From positions 186,001 to 250,000 of the forward strand of contig JAHDVF020000875.1 in NCBI GenBank assembly GCA_022606425.2: a stretch of DNA of 64,000 nt, written 5' to 3'. Below are positions 63,505-64,000 of the stretch, piece by piece (the first letter of the stretch is position 1; each line of letters begins with the position of its first letter). The position numbers were made by a program, and so were the translations under genes. The notes under the pieces were generated by a model. That model was not told the origin of the DNA, made no database searches, and saw nothing but the letters and a program-made list of their open reading frames with translations. Origin of the DNA: Lepidostoma basale. Lineage: Eukaryota; Arthropoda; Insecta; Trichoptera; Lepidostomatidae.

Positions 63505-64000
63505 AACCATCACGCCGTTCCTCCGCAGGGGTAGGCAGAGAGAATGGACCGCCACACGACTCTATCCTGGAACACCTCTCTAGCTTCCTCCACATTCATA
63601 CATCGAGTCATACACGCACGTCGATTCTTCCGGCTTCTGACATGACCAACCTTTAATATTTGATAAATTTGGACATGCCATGTTTTTCTCGGTCTACCTC
63701 GACTCCTTACTCCATTTACATCGTTATACTTTTTTAACCATTCTTTCTTCACCCATGCGCTCCACATGTCCGAACCAACACAACGAACCATTCATAATTT
63801 TGTTCATAATACCTTCTTTCGCTCTACATTCCTTCCTAATATCAGCATTTGAGATTCTGTCATACATCGTTCTACCACACATACGTCTTAGGGACCTCAT
63901 CTCTACCGCATTTATTCTGCTCTCATCTTTCTTCTGTCAGTTCCATGCTTCGCTTCCATACATAGGAGTTGGGACCAGAACTCCATTGTGAACGGCCATT
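63505..64000 (-). pseudogene. RTE-B RT C-terminus inside Helitron copy 3 (partial)
   Basis: Carries the shared Trp-to-stop change (cttctgtcagttcc at 63930-63943). A private 6-bp deletion shortens the VYVND segment at 63723-63728, giving MVKKYNDVNG. Cut by the window end. Confidence 0.87.

Larger units (their letters stand above)
62663..64000 (-). mobile_element. composite Helitron, copy 3 (runs off the window)
   Basis: The minus-strand 3' end (CGTCGGGTCAGCTAG) is at 62663, preceded by A. The same cargo follows in the same order. The 5' end lies beyond 64000. It is closer to copy 2 than copies 1 and 2 are to each other. Confidence 0.75.

Overview
This window is AT-rich eukaryotic intergenic DNA, most likely from an insect. 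Lepidoptera is my best guess, from Helitrons that start TCTATATATATAAAA and end GGGTCAGCTAG, RTE-type LINEs and tRNA-headed SINEs; this is inference, not proof. I found no convincing host protein-coding gene, rRNA or CRISPR array. Almost everything I can name is a transposable element or a remnant of one, often nested.

The only long open reading frame is an apparently intact RTE-clade retrotransposon at 21541-24591 (+): endonuclease plus reverse transcriptase, with almost no 3' UTR and a (TTAG)n tail. I call this family RTE-A. At least ten more RTE-A pieces are scattered over both strands. One is a 141-bp 5'-to-3' deletion derivative (6443-6583) that looks like a mobile unit of its own. A sister family, RTE-B, has a (GTT)n-like tail; its pieces include the three inside the Helitrons. 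Other LINE remnants have arbitrary labels: LINE-C to LINE-N for RTE- or CR1-like C-termini, one Jockey-like copy (15949-16826) and one CR1/L2-like copy (4840-5180).

Region by region: 1-7240 holds LINE scraps and palindromic foldback repeats. 7242-10952 is a Helitron (minus strand) with a helicase remnant, a LINE and a hAT element with an 8-bp target duplication nested in it. 10953-21180 is mostly unassigned DNA with a 302-bp MITE, a Jockey remnant and SINEs. 21541-24618 is the RTE-A element. 24620-38327 is a dense patchwork of LINEs, SINEs and foldbacks. 38328-43131 holds two head-to-tail 2.4-kb Helitrons, each carrying a Penelope-like GIY-YIG endonuclease remnant and a broken RTE-B 3' end; a third copy begins at 62663 and runs off the window. 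43135-43834 is a 700-bp inverted-repeat element right beside a Helitron end. 44000-62660 is again LINE, SINE and foldback patchwork with several unassigned gaps.

The most unusual theme is a set of hammerhead-ribozyme-like motifs (CTGAWGA - stem II - GAAAC - short loop - GTC/GTA), many of them in palindromic pairs. Hammerheads of this minimal type are known from Penelope-like elements, and the same window holds GIY-YIG remnants of such elements. The second theme is the composite Helitron, whose copies share the same disabling mutations in the captured pieces. All family assignments come from reading translated sequence and comparing copies within the window; no database search was possible.
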